Positions 22,255 through 30,489 of a DNA stretch of 42,901 nucleotides are shown here, piece by piece. A program made the position numbers and the translations under genes. Origin of the DNA: a virus; IMG/VR virus record IMGVR_UViG_3300035698_008326, positions 1 through 42,901 of that record; one strand, written 5' to 3'. The notes under the pieces were generated by a model that had not been told where the DNA came from, made no database searches, and saw only the letters and a program-made list of their open reading frames with translations. Numbering within the stretch: the stretch's first letter is position 1; every line of letters begins with the position of its first letter.

Positions 22255-23627
22255 ATTTCAACCCTCCCTGGACTTACTAATTCGCAAATCTCATTTAGTT
22301 TTGTTTTAAATGTCGCTTCATCGTTGTTAATATGTATCGGTCTAAAGTCATGGAAACCAAGAGTCAACATAAGCGTTCCGCCTGTTTTTAATCTACCGAC
22401 TAACTCCTCTATAAATTTAGACGGGTCTGGCATATGTTCAACCACATCAAAGCAAACTATTGCATCGTAATTATCTTTTAAATTAAATTGAGCGTTCTTT
22501 ATTCCTCGTTTTTCTATTCTCCATTTCATATACTTGCCAGTTTTACTGTTTGGAACATCATAGAAATCTACATTATGACCTGCTTCTGCCATTCTTATTG
22601 TGAAGTCTCCAACACCAGCACCGAAATCAAGAACTTTACTATTTGGTTTCAGGTTTTTTAATACTCTACTCTCCCACCTTGGTCTTCCCCACGCTGCCAA
22701 ATCATATACATACCATTCAGTGTTTTTATAATACTCATCTCTTTCCTCTTGAGTCTTTGGATTTAAACGCAACCATTCGTTTTCTCCTTCCAAAGGTGCT
22801 CTCATCATTTTGTCGTGAACTACATTTGGATGTTCACCAGTATACTCTGACACCTCTAAAACAGATTTACATCTATATACTAAATTATATTTGTTATACA
22901 TATCTATCATTCTATCTCTTTTTCCACTCGCTGTTAATACTGAAGAAGGAATTAGTTCTCCATCTGCCAACATAAATGCACTATCTTGATAAATCATTGC
23001 AACAGAATCGTTTTGTCCGTATGTTATTGTTGGTACTCCCAATTGTTGTATGAATCTTTGGATTGCAATTCTATCTTCTTTTTTAACAAATAAGTGTTTA
23101 GTTTGTTCAAAACAAACAATGCCTATAAATTGAATATTGATTATTTCTTTAGATTTCATTAGTTTAACAAAATCTTTGACGTCGTGTTTGTTATCGTTTC
23201 TAACTAAGTAATTAATAGTAAAAGGTACTCTGTTCATCCTAAGCCAATATAAATTTGCCCATAATTTTTCCCATTTAGCACCTGGTTGCATTTTTTCATA
23301 TAACTCTTTATACGAACCATCGATGCTCACCCTGAGTATCGGTCTGTGTTTTATTAGAACTTCTTTTATTTCGTCTGTTAATATCTGTAAGTTAGTTGTA
23401 TACTCAACGTTCTTCGGATATTTTTTACAAGCATAATCAAGTATTTTTGGAAACTCTGGATTCATCATGTTTTCTCCTATTCCTGATAAATCTAATTTAC
23501 TAATTGTAAAGTGGTTAACTACATTCTTAAAATTATCAAAGCTTAAGTTAACTTCGTCTTCATCCCAATGACATTGTTCACAATGCTCACACTTTAGATT
23601 GCACTTAGTCGTTACTTCTATCTGAAT
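22239..23627 (-). CDS. Radical SAM-methyltransferase fusion, about 462 aa, start uncertain
   Basis: The first in-frame ATG (23468) would remove the radical-SAM motif. Upstream in the same frame, after a TGA at 23636-23634, lies IQIEVTTKCNLKCEHCEQC with the full C-x3-C-x2-C cluster. The true N-terminus must therefore be upstream, yet no ATG, GTG or TTG exists there. Either ATT 23627 initiates (GAGGAG lies ten bases before it), or a +1 slip/sequence error in an AAAAA run joins it to the MPKKGKKEEL frame at 23664. The C-terminal ~140 residues are a class I methyltransferase (VLDFGAGVGDF, then AIVCFDVVEHMPDP). Substrate unknown, probably sugar or lipid. Confidence 0.8.
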   Translation of the reverse strand: MQIEVTTKCNLKCEHCEQCHWDEDEVNLSFDNFKNVVNHFTISKLDLSGIGENMMNPEFPKILDYACKKYPKNVEYTTNLQILTDEIKEVLIKHRPILRVSIDGSYKELYEKMQPGAKWEKLWANLYWLRMNRVPFTINYLVRNDNKHDVKDFVKLMKSKEIINIQFIGIVCFEQTKHLFVKKEDRIAIQRFIQQLGVPTITYGQNDSVAMIYQDSAFMLADGELIPSSVLTASGKRDRMIDMYNKYNLVYRCKSVLEVSEYTGEHPNVVHDKMMRAPLEGENEWLRLNPKTQEERDEYYKNTEWYVYDLAAWGRPRWESRVLKNLKPNSKVLDFGAGVGDFTIRMAEAGHNVDFYDVPNSKTGKYMKWRIEKRGIKNAQFNLKDNYDAIVCFDVVEHMPDPSKFIEELVGRLKTGGTLMLTLGFHDFRPIHINNDEATFKTKLNEICELVSPGRVEIWRKK

Positions 23628-23664
23628 TTTTAATCAACTCCTCTTTCTTTCCTTTTTTTGGCAT
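23605..23664 (-). CDS. Short frame MPKKGKKEEL, probable 5' end of the radical-SAM gene
   Basis: Nineteen codons starting at ATG 23664 (overlapping the glycosyltransferase stop as TAATG) and ending TAA 23607-23605. It contains the AGAGGAG site and reaches an AAAAA run (bases 23627-23631) where loss of one A would continue as KIQIEVTTKCNLKC. Better explained as the true start of the radical-SAM gene in a different frame than as a free peptide. Confidence 0.45.
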   Translation of the reverse strand: MPKKGKKEELIKNSDRSND

Positions 23665-24908
23665 TAGATTTTCCTCGCTTTGAGTTTGTTTAAACAATCA
23701 TTGAATGCTTTGTCCCAACTCGGCATGATAACTTCCCAATCAAATTGTTTAACGAATTCTAATCCTTTCTTTGAGTACTCTTCTCTTTTGTCTTTATTCT
23801 CGTATGCATCTTCTAATTTAGCAATCCAGTCTTTAATATCTGGTAATGCTCTTTCGACGTAATAACTTCCAACTATGTTTACAATTGGTTTAACTAACCA
23901 ACCATGGTCTCCAAATAATTCCTTAGGAGTTGTATAGTCAATACTTATGTTTGGTATTCCTGCAGCCATAGATTCAATGTAAGGTATTCCAAAACCCTCT
24001 CCTGTTGTTTGAACTGCATGAACATCAAAGCAATTGTAGATGTCGTTTAATTCTTTTGTACTTACTCCATAACTGAAACTATATGGACTAAATCCTGAAT
24101 TAGAGTGTTTAGTAAATGCAACTGTGTCTTTTATACCAAATCTGTGTATGACTTCAATTAGGTTTACTCCTCCTGCCTGCGGGTCTCCTGGGTCTGTGTG
24201 CAGATATAATATCACATCTTTCTTATCTTTAGAAAATGTCTTCCAGGCTTCCAATAAATATTGAAGTTGTTTCCTTGGTTGGTTTCTTGCTACACAACCG
24301 AATACAAACTTGTCTCCAAACATTTCTTTCTTTAGTTTATCTCTGTTTTTAACTACGTGGAATTTATTTAAATCAACTCCATGGTATATCATATCGGATT
24401 CAAATCCTTCAGATTTTAACACGTTTTGTCCGTATTTGCTGAAAGAAAGTAATCTCGTTGCCATGTTAAGTAAATGATAACAACCATTGGTTCCATCATC
24501 GTGAGTCCAATAAACAAGTGGTTCTCCATCTATAGCAATATAGGGCATCCACTTAGTTTTACCTAAATTTATACCTGGCTTTCTATCTCTATCACTTTTA
24601 ATAAAATATCTTAACATAAACAAATCACATAGTGAAACGAATATGTCTGGTTGAATTTTATCTAAATAACTCTGTAGAACGTCTTCACCAAACGGAACTT
24701 TTCCAATTGGTAACATAACTATGTTCTTAATAATTTTTCCTTCTTGTGAAACATAAGATTGATGTTGTCCAAGTGTTTGCCAGGCAAAACAATATATCTC
24801 CCAATCAGGATGTTTCTTTGCAAGTCTTTCGAGTATCTCCCTGGTCATCGTGCCATAACCACTTGAAATGGTAGGCGAATCCGACATCCATAAAAGTCGA
24901 AATGTCAT
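23664..24908 (-). CDS. GT4-type glycosyltransferase, 414 aa
   Basis: GT-B glycosyltransferase: N-terminal LLWMSDSPTISSGYGTMTREIL glycine loop; donor domain KFVFGCVARNQPRKQLQYLLEAW; ELNDIYNCFDVHAVQTTGEGFGIPYIESMAAGIPNI with E-x7-E and GIP. Opens the glycan block on the head-proximal side. Overlaps the following gene by one base. Sugar and acceptor unknown. Confidence 0.88.
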   Translation of the reverse strand: MTFRLLWMSDSPTISSGYGTMTREILERLAKKHPDWEIYCFAWQTLGQHQSYVSQEGKIIKNIVMLPIGKVPFGEDVLQSYLDKIQPDIFVSLCDLFMLRYFIKSDRDRKPGINLGKTKWMPYIAIDGEPLVYWTHDDGTNGCYHLLNMATRLLSFSKYGQNVLKSEGFESDMIYHGVDLNKFHVVKNRDKLKKEMFGDKFVFGCVARNQPRKQLQYLLEAWKTFSKDKKDVILYLHTDPGDPQAGGVNLIEVIHRFGIKDTVAFTKHSNSGFSPYSFSYGVSTKELNDIYNCFDVHAVQTTGEGFGIPYIESMAAGIPNISIDYTTPKELFGDHGWLVKPIVNIVGSYYVERALPDIKDWIAKLEDAYENKDKREEYSKKGLEFVKQFDWEVIMPSWDKAFNDCLNKLKARKI

Positions 24909-25114
24909 TACTTTCCACCTGGATTAAACACCTTACTAAGTTGTTCTTTCATCTTTCTTAAGCCTGTTATTTCAGCACTTAACTTAATTACATTACTTTT
25001 TTCTACCTTTAAAGCTTCTAATGCTTTAACCTTTTCAGCTCTTTCTGTGGCTATTTGACTCTCATAATCATCGCATAACCCTTGCACTTCTTTGATTACT
25101 TCATTTCTTGCCAT
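24908..25114 (-). CDS. Coiled-coil small protein, 68 aa
   Basis: Almost one continuous amphipathic helix (SQIATERAEKVKALEALKVE and on), ending FNPGGK. Lies at the boundary between tail genes and the glycan block and overlaps the glycosyltransferase start. Could belong to either module. Function unknown. Confidence 0.6.
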   Translation of the reverse strand: MARNEVIKEVQGLCDDYESQIATERAEKVKALEALKVEKSNVIKLSAEITGLRKMKEQLSKVFNPGGK

Positions 25115-25118
25115 ATTT

Positions 25119-25544
25119 TTACCTCTCGTTATAATATGTGATTCTGATTGTTATAATATTCCTGTGGATTTTAACTTCTTGTTCAAAAATTGCATTCTGA
25201 CCAACTATTTCTAAATTAAGAACTCCACTTGATGTTTGATTTCCTCTTTCTTTTAATAAATAACTGATTACTTTATCTGCCTGGACTGTTGCTTCTTTGT
25301 TAGATTTGCTCCAAACCTCTAAGTCGTAAGTAAGATAATGTACTGAACCTTTTTTAGCAGAAGTGAAATCTTCTCCAATGAATTCTTCTGTATCGTTTGA
25401 AAGGGGACCAATTATGCAGTATCTTGGCAATCCTGTTACATTTCCAATCGGTCTATCTGGAAATACTTTAGGTGTTCCTCCAACAGCTGAAACTATTAAA
25501 CCCCTGATTAAAACGATAAGGTCTTCACACATTGAAACTGTCAA
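25119..25544 (-). CDS. Tail terminator/completion-type protein, 141 aa
   Basis: The start is chosen at TTG 25544 (MTVSMCEDLIVLI), because AGAGAGG lies eight bases upstream and TTGA overlaps the stop of the HNH gene. An ATG at 25577 lies inside that gene without a signal. The alpha/beta pattern (VSMCEDLIVLIRGLIVSAVGG ... GSVHYLTYDLEVWSKSNKEA ... NIITIRITYYNER) is that of phage tail-terminator (gpU/gp17-like) proteins, which follow gp10-like genes. Moderate confidence. Confidence 0.6.
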   Translation of the reverse strand: MTVSMCEDLIVLIRGLIVSAVGGTPKVFPDRPIGNVTGLPRYCIIGPLSNDTEEFIGEDFTSAKKGSVHYLTYDLEVWSKSNKEATVQADKVISYLLKERGNQTSSGVLNLEIVGQNAIFEQEVKIHRNIITIRITYYNER

Positions 25545-26203
25545 GGGGAACACCTCTCTTTGAAGTAATTTGTCCAATCTCCTCGTTTAAAGTTTGTTTG
25601 AGCGTGACAGCCTCTGCATAAAGGGATTAAGTTATTTTCTGAGTTATTCTTTTTATTATAATCTATGTGGTGAACAATTAGTTTATATGGTTTATTTGCT
25701 TTTGTTCTCAATTCAGATTGTTCTCTAAAACATTGTTGACACCTACGGTTGTGTTTTGCTCTGATTTTCTCTTTTAACTTCTTGTTAAATTCTTTCCCAT
25801 AAGGTTCGAATGATTTACCACCTTGCCAATTAAAATGATTTTTCCCCCTTATTTGGTAATATGGTCTACCTTTATTCCAAGAAGTTCTGCCCATAAGAGA
25901 ATTACTCATTTTTTGTTTAGATTCTTTTGTATGACGTTTTCCTTTCATCCAAGAATTACATCCTTTGTGAGATTCACTCATTTTTCTTTTTGATTCTGGT
26001 GTGTGTTTAGTTCCTGTTCTATCTGAATATCGATTACCTTTTTTAAATTCGGTTCTTGGAGAACAGTGTTTTCCTTTTAATGTTAAACTTATCTTCCTTC
26101 TTGTTTCTAAAGAGACAATGTGTCCTTTTAATTTTTCCCTAATCTTTCTATTATGTTCCTCTGATTGTTTCCTTCCTCTCCCTTGACCTTTTATTCCAAC
26201 CAT
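25541..26203 (-). CDS. HNH homing endonuclease with NUMOD3 repeats, 220 aa
   Basis: N-terminal two thirds contain repeated NUMOD3-like DNA-binding motifs (KQSEEHNRKIREKLKG; HTPESKRKMSESHKG; HTKESKQKMSNSLMG). The C-terminal HNH domain has RCQQCF, LIVHHIDYNKKNNSENNLIPLC and RGCH (two CxxC pairs and the HH...N...H core). Free-standing between connector and tail-terminator genes. Paralogous to 30490-31002 (shared GGKSFEPYG.xFNKxLKEKIR). Not needed for virion assembly. Confidence 0.9.
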   Translation of the reverse strand: MVGIKGQGRGRKQSEEHNRKIREKLKGHIVSLETRRKISLTLKGKHCSPRTEFKKGNRYSDRTGTKHTPESKRKMSESHKGCNSWMKGKRHTKESKQKMSNSLMGRTSWNKGRPYYQIRGKNHFNWQGGKSFEPYGKEFNKKLKEKIRAKHNRRCQQCFREQSELRTKANKPYKLIVHHIDYNKKNNSENNLIPLCRGCHAQTNFKRGDWTNYFKERCSP

Positions 26204-26204
26204 T

Positions 26205-26600
26205 TTAATTAATTTGTCTCCTAAGTATTAGCGAGGTAATTACTGACCCACCTGCGACTATTTCATCTGCACCGCCAACTATTTCGAACCATGTAGTTCC
26301 ACTTGGATATTGAATGAAGTCTTTCTTGTAATCAGAACCACTTATAAAATTACTACTTCCAGCTACTGCATCCTCTGGATGAAAGAATCCGAAGAAATCT
26401 CCAGCTTGTAAAACTCCTGCTTCAGAAGTTATGTCATTTGGATTAACTGGTTGAATTACGCCGTTTATTGTTGAAATTGTAGTAGAACCTGTAACCTCTT
26501 CTCCAAATATAGAACCTGTTGAATAATACTCTCTCTTGAGAATCATCGGATGGTGTATAACTGATAAAGCTACACTTCCTGCTGTTGTATATCCTGTCAT
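26205..26600 (-). CDS. Head-tail joining-type protein, 131 aa
   Basis: Beta-barrel-like pattern (ILKREYYSTGSIFGEEVTGS ... GVIQPVNPNDITSEAGVLQAGDFFGFF ... TWFEIVGGADEIVAGGSVITSLILRR), matching the head-completion/stopper class of proteins in order: adaptor, gp10-like, stopper, terminator. Here stopper follows gp10-like. Assignment by pattern and position. Confidence 0.5.
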   Translation of the reverse strand: MTGYTTAGSVALSVIHHPMILKREYYSTGSIFGEEVTGSTTISTINGVIQPVNPNDITSEAGVLQAGDFFGFFHPEDAVAGSSNFISGSDYKKDFIQYPSGTTWFEIVGGADEIVAGGSVITSLILRRQIN

Positions 26601-26647
26601 TGTTACCTTTCACGGATTTAAACTCGCTTACATACGAGTTGTGAATA

Positions 26648-27019
26648 TTATATGATTTGGGATGTTGTCTTCTTAAACAGACCAGGTATTTTAGTATTTA
26701 TCTCTTTTCTACTATTTGCTAATCCTCTGTGAAACATTCGATGTCCATCTTTGAATCCATGTTTGTTACATACACCATATTCAACCTTTGAACCATATTC
26801 AACATTTGTTCCAACAACGGCTGAGTCTTTTTTTCTAACTGTATGAACTGAACCCCTTAGTCTTCCTGTAACAACTGGAGTTAACTTTTTGACGTTTCTT
26901 TCAACAATAAATCCTGCCTTTGTTAAAGCGTCTATTTCTACTTTCTTAATGTCTTTTGAAATATTTTTGAGTGTCTTTTGAACTTGCCTTGCGTTTATTA
27001 TCTCAATGCCAGCAACCAT
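26648..27019 (-). CDS. HK97 gp10-like tail-completion protein, 123 aa
   Basis: Signature of the HK97-gp10/neck family: KVEIDALTKAGFIVERNVKKLTPVVTGRLRGSVHT, then VGTNVEYGSKVEYG, ending RMFHRGL. Function is in joining head and tail. The MuF-containing portal and the adaptor gene precede it. Confidence 0.85.
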   Translation of the reverse strand: MVAGIEIINARQVQKTLKNISKDIKKVEIDALTKAGFIVERNVKKLTPVVTGRLRGSVHTVRKKDSAVVGTNVEYGSKVEYGVCNKHGFKDGHRMFHRGLANSRKEINTKIPGLFKKTTSQII

Positions 27020-27375
27020 TAGTTTGTCACCGTAAACTTAGTTTTTCTTCCAAGTGCTTTTAATTCTTCTTTCAATATTGCTTGAAATTTATTTGCCATC
27101 TCTGTGTACTTTTCTGTTACAGTTTCTGACTTAAATGTTCCTATTGTGAAATTAAGACCATTAGCATTTCCACCTGATGCCTCTGTGATTGTATAAATTG
27201 CAGCTAAATTCTCAACAGCACTATCGACTAAATCACCTGATTGGCTTCCAGTATAAGCATTAACATAGGCTAACGAGTTAGCTAAATGTTCTGTTATATC
27301 ATCGTCTTTTGTGCTTGGTAAATCACTATAGACTTCCCCTATCCGGGCCTTGACTCCTGTCGCTGATGCTGTCAT
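27019..27375 (-). CDS. Head-tail adaptor-type protein, 118 aa
   Basis: Helical protein: VKARIGEVYSDLPSTKDDD, ITEHLANSLAYVNAYTG, KFQAILKEELKALGRK. This fits the small all-helical adaptor (gp6/gp15-like) that docks on the portal and precedes the gp10-like gene. Overlaps the upstream gene by 50 nt; the frame is well conserved in character from its first codon. Confidence 0.6.
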   Translation of the reverse strand: MTASATGVKARIGEVYSDLPSTKDDDITEHLANSLAYVNAYTGSQSGDLVDSAVENLAAIYTITEASGGNANGLNFTIGTFKSETVTEKYTEMANKFQAILKEELKALGRKTKFTVTN

Positions 27376-27607
27376 CTTTTATTTCCTCTCTTTCTTTCTC
27401 TTCGGGTGTCGCTAATCTATCTTGCTCTCTTTCTTCTATCTTTACGTTCTTCTGTTCTAATTTTTCTCCCATTTCAACAATGAGAACTCCTCTGATTGAT
27501 TTAGCCATGTTGACCATGGTGTCTGGTATCTCTACAACCGTTTTAGGAGGTAGATTCAATCCATCTTTAAAATACCCATTTAAACCATTATATACTGCAA
27601 ATGCCAT
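27326..27607 (-). CDS. Small acidic structural-module protein, 93 aa
   Basis: MAFAVYNGLNGYFKDGLNLPPKTVVEIPD and on, then a charged tail (EQKNVKIEEREQDRLATPEE ... DRSQGPDRGSL). Ordered N-terminus of ~50 residues, disordered C-terminus. GAGG precedes the start; a strong TATA promoter lies 36-55 bp upstream. Unknown function in the head-tail module. Confidence 0.55.
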   Translation of the reverse strand: MAFAVYNGLNGYFKDGLNLPPKTVVEIPDTMVNMAKSIRGVLIVEMGEKLEQKNVKIEEREQDRLATPEEKEREEIKDDSISDRSQGPDRGSL

Positions 27608-27642
27608 GCTAACACCTCTTAAATTACTAATTAGTACTTTTA

Positions 27643-27662
27643 TTTATAAATATATTTATTTA
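27643..27662 (-). promoter_or_regulatory. Late promoter, identical to that before the portal
   Basis: TTTATAAATATATTTATTTA on the plus strand occurs here and, exactly, at 37228-37247. Read on the minus strand it is TAAATAAATATATTTATAAA, an archaeal TATA element. Transcription would start near 27617 and use a short leader with GAGG before ATG 27607. It overlaps the last codons of the upstream gene. Confidence 0.6.
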
Positions 27663-27950
27663 AACTTTCACAGTACAACCTTTTGAATCACATAAATACG
27701 CCTTTGCTCCTGAAATACTGCTTGGAACTGGTTCTTGGTAAGTATATTCTTTCCAACCTTCAGTACAACGCTTTCCTCCCGTCTTATCCAACATAGTGTA
27801 ACAGGTCTTTCCTGTTGAACTTAAATCTACACAGTAAGCATTTAACTCTCTGCTATCGCAAAAGTGAGTTGGCGAAGGCATTACTGCAAATCCCAAACTT
27901 GTAATTAAAGCAAGTGTAAGAGTTACCATTGTATAGTCTTTTTTATCCAT
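27660..27950 (-). CDS. Secreted or anchored cysteine-rich protein, 96 aa
   Basis: An N-terminal signal/anchor (MVTLTLALITSLGFAVMPSP, residues ~8-27) is followed by a six-cysteine domain: HFCDSRELNAYCVDLSSTG, KTCYTMLDKTGGKRC, YLCDSKGC. The 'CdSreLnAYCvdLSsTgKTCYt' pattern recurs in uncultured archaeal and phage contigs without known function. Directly follows the signal-peptide fibre gene (adjacent, four-base overlap region). Probably disulphide-bonded outside the cell. Confidence 0.7.
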   Translation of the reverse strand: MDKKDYTMVTLTLALITSLGFAVMPSPTHFCDSRELNAYCVDLSSTGKTCYTMLDKTGGKRCTEGWKEYTYQEPVPSSISGAKAYLCDSKGCTVKV

Positions 27951-30181
27951 TATGGTAAAGTGTGAACCTCTCCATATTTTTTAGCAATAATTCTATATGT
28001 CCAACCATTAACATTAGTTCCATAAACACCACTCCCAGCAGTTCCTAATTTTATTGAGGTAGCGTCATTCCAACCTTGAAGTGCAAGATTTGCGTCAGAC
28101 ATACTCATATGTGAATTATCTGCTGTTGCTACTATGGTATAAAAAACTCCAAAAGTATCACTAACTATATATGCTTCAACTAAATGTTCTTCAAGTGCAG
28201 TTCTTGCTTCCTCTAAATAAATATGGACTTCATCATAAGAATCACCTAATTCAATAACTCTATTATTTGCATCATTTCCTTCATAAGTATCAATTAAAAC
28301 TTTAGTACCTTCTGATAATTCTTGATTAATATTTGCTAAAGATACAACTCCTCCGTCTTCTTGCCAGATTGAATTAGAATAAACACTATCTCCTGCTATT
28401 TTTTTGCAAGGAAGTAAAGCGTAGTAAGGAGGTCTGTTCTCGTGTGCTTTATCTCCACCAGTTGAACCTGTAGGAACTGCCGAACTTAAATCCCAGTCTG
28501 CCCCAGCTTGGATATTATAATAGGCTGGATTATACGCCGGTTGTGTTTGAGTGTGAGTGTGCGCTGCTAATTCTGCAATAGTTAAAGTATGATTTACTTC
28601 ACCACCAGTATCTCCAACTGAATAATTAGCTCCTGCTCCTATTGCTACTCTATCATTTAATTCAGTGTATTCTTCCCAACCTGCCGGGCATGAATTTAAA
28701 TCAAAGAAAAGTACTGAACCGACTGGAACACTTGTAGAACGTATATCTAAGGTAATTGTTCCATTTGTAATGTAAATACTTGTTGCATTAGAAAACACAT
28801 CCCACTCACCAAAATCAGCTGTATCTATTTCCGTAACGTTGTGTCCACTCATGTTTAAGTTTCCTTGAAAGATTCCCCCTGCTTTCGCAAGAAGGTTACT
28901 AAAGAATTGAACAACACCTGTAAAGTTATAAAATCCTGAGAAATTACCGCTTGTTACATTGTCTGCACTTACTGTGAATAAAGTTGAATCGATTGTTGTA
29001 CAAGTAACCGAGTCGTCTAATTGAGTAAGATAGCTTCCTGCTGGACAAGCTGCTGGATAGTTTGTTAATTTATCCCAATCCACTGATTGTGGGTCTCCTT
29101 CGCTGGTTGGATTTATTCTAACATTATAATCAGACATTGAATGTCTTCCATAAGCTAATACTCCTGGTGAACCACAACCATTACATCTTGATGTTGCTGC
29201 ATGAACTAAATACCACTTTTCTTCTTTTGGTAAAACATTGGAAATAAATGTTGTTACAGTTGAATTTTTTATAACAAAATTGTTTCCAGTCCCATTATAA
29301 TAATAAGTGATATTTTTCATATATGCTAAAATAAAATCAGTATCACAATTTCCAAACAAAAGTGTTCCGGCGGAAACTATGGAGGTTCCTGATTCTAAAG
29401 CAGTTATGTTAGTTTGAGTTAATACTTTTGTACAAGCACCAAAACCGCCAGCACCATTTTTTCTTGCATCAAAGATTTCTTTATCAATGTGAATTATAGA
29501 TGACCTAAAATCTGAAAAACTTTCATTATACCAAACAGCAATAGTAGATTCTGTGTTTATTGATGTAAAACTTGATAAATTAAGGCTTTCTCCTGTTATT
29601 TTTGCACCGGATGTTTCAGAAGCATCAGTTGTATTCTTTAATCCCCAATCTGTCTTATCCCAAGAAGTTGCAATAAAGTCATCAATCAATCTGCCAGTAG
29701 GAAAGTATTCTGTTAAGAAATTAAGTCTTGTTCCATCAACATAGTAATCAGTAGCATTCAATTCAGTTGAATAAAGAGGACCTGTCATAACATCTCCATC
29801 AGCGTTTACATAAGTATTATCTGCAAGAGTTGTATTAAATTCTAAACTCGCATTATTAATTATCCATCCATCGTGAGATATATTAAGACTTGCTCCACCA
29901 CCACCCGTTCCTTTAGCTAAATCAAACTCTCCTCCTGTTGAGTTTCTATAAAGTATCGTAGATTTGTTGTCAAACAGCGTTCCATTTGCTAAATTTATTC
30001 TTAAAGCAGTTATATTTTGACCTGTGAAATTAGAAGTATGATACCAATCTTGTTTTCCTGTAAATGCATTCCATCTTAACATAAATGGGTTGAGTGCAGC
30101 TACCTCAGTAGCAAAAAGTGCAATTATTAACGTAAACGCTAATAATTTTAAGAATAAGGATATTTGTCTCGGTCTGTCCAT
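27950..30181 (-). CDS. Tail-collar fibre with signal peptide and dense N-glycosylation sequons, 743 aa
   Basis: Residues 10-29 (FLKLLAFTLIIALFATEVAA) form a Sec signal peptide or anchor, very unusual for a fibre. Residues ~485-595 are a phage tail-collar/microcystin-dependent-protein domain (VPVGSVLFFDLNSCPAGWEEY, GGEVNHTLTIAELAAHTHTQ with HxH at 541-543, HENRPPYYALLPCKKI). By hand count about 25 NxS/T sequons fall between residues 51 and 530, few after. Paired cysteines occur too. This suggests export, glycosylation and display on the infected cell or virion. Start ATG 30181 lies within the end of the upstream gene (34-nt overlap). Confidence 0.75.
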   Translation of the reverse strand: MDRPRQISLFLKLLAFTLIIALFATEVAALNPFMLRWNAFTGKQDWYHTSNFTGQNITALRINLANGTLFDNKSTILYRNSTGGEFDLAKGTGGGGASLNISHDGWIINNASLEFNTTLADNTYVNADGDVMTGPLYSTELNATDYYVDGTRLNFLTEYFPTGRLIDDFIATSWDKTDWGLKNTTDASETSGAKITGESLNLSSFTSINTESTIAVWYNESFSDFRSSIIHIDKEIFDARKNGAGGFGACTKVLTQTNITALESGTSIVSAGTLLFGNCDTDFILAYMKNITYYYNGTGNNFVIKNSTVTTFISNVLPKEEKWYLVHAATSRCNGCGSPGVLAYGRHSMSDYNVRINPTSEGDPQSVDWDKLTNYPAACPAGSYLTQLDDSVTCTTIDSTLFTVSADNVTSGNFSGFYNFTGVVQFFSNLLAKAGGIFQGNLNMSGHNVTEIDTADFGEWDVFSNATSIYITNGTITLDIRSTSVPVGSVLFFDLNSCPAGWEEYTELNDRVAIGAGANYSVGDTGGEVNHTLTIAELAAHTHTQTQPAYNPAYYNIQAGADWDLSSAVPTGSTGGDKAHENRPPYYALLPCKKIAGDSVYSNSIWQEDGGVVSLANINQELSEGTKVLIDTYEGNDANNRVIELGDSYDEVHIYLEEARTALEEHLVEAYIVSDTFGVFYTIVATADNSHMSMSDANLALQGWNDATSIKLGTAGSGVYGTNVNGWTYRIIAKKYGEVHTLP

Positions 30182-30489
30182 AGTTTATCCATTGTAGCAT
30201 TTCCTGATGCCCAAGTTTTTGCGGTTAACATTCCTATACTATTAAATTCATTAAAACATATTTTCCAGCCGGCTTCTGTATTTCCACTGCCAGTTCCAGG
30301 TAATGCCCACCCTTGATAAACTGGATTTCCATCACTTCTGGTGTTCATATCATGTAATTGATTAAGAGGTTCTTCAACAGTGCTCACATTCTGAAAAGTT
30401 TTACTACTACCTGTTGTGATAGTAATCTCTTTCAGTTCAGTATTCTTTGCGGACTCCGCACTATCGTAACCACTCATCTGCATAGGCAT
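30148..30489 (-). CDS. Unknown virion-module protein, 113 aa
   Basis: MPMQMSGYDSAESAKNTELKE ... GSSKTFQNVSTVEEP ... GWALPGTGSGNTEAGWKICF. Beta-rich and neutral. Located between an HNH gene and the fibre. Function unknown; presumably structural. Confidence 0.5.
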   Translation of the reverse strand: MPMQMSGYDSAESAKNTELKEITITTGSSKTFQNVSTVEEPLNQLHDMNTRSDGNPVYQGWALPGTGSGNTEAGWKICFNEFNSIGMLTAKTWASGNATMDKLWTDRDKYPYS

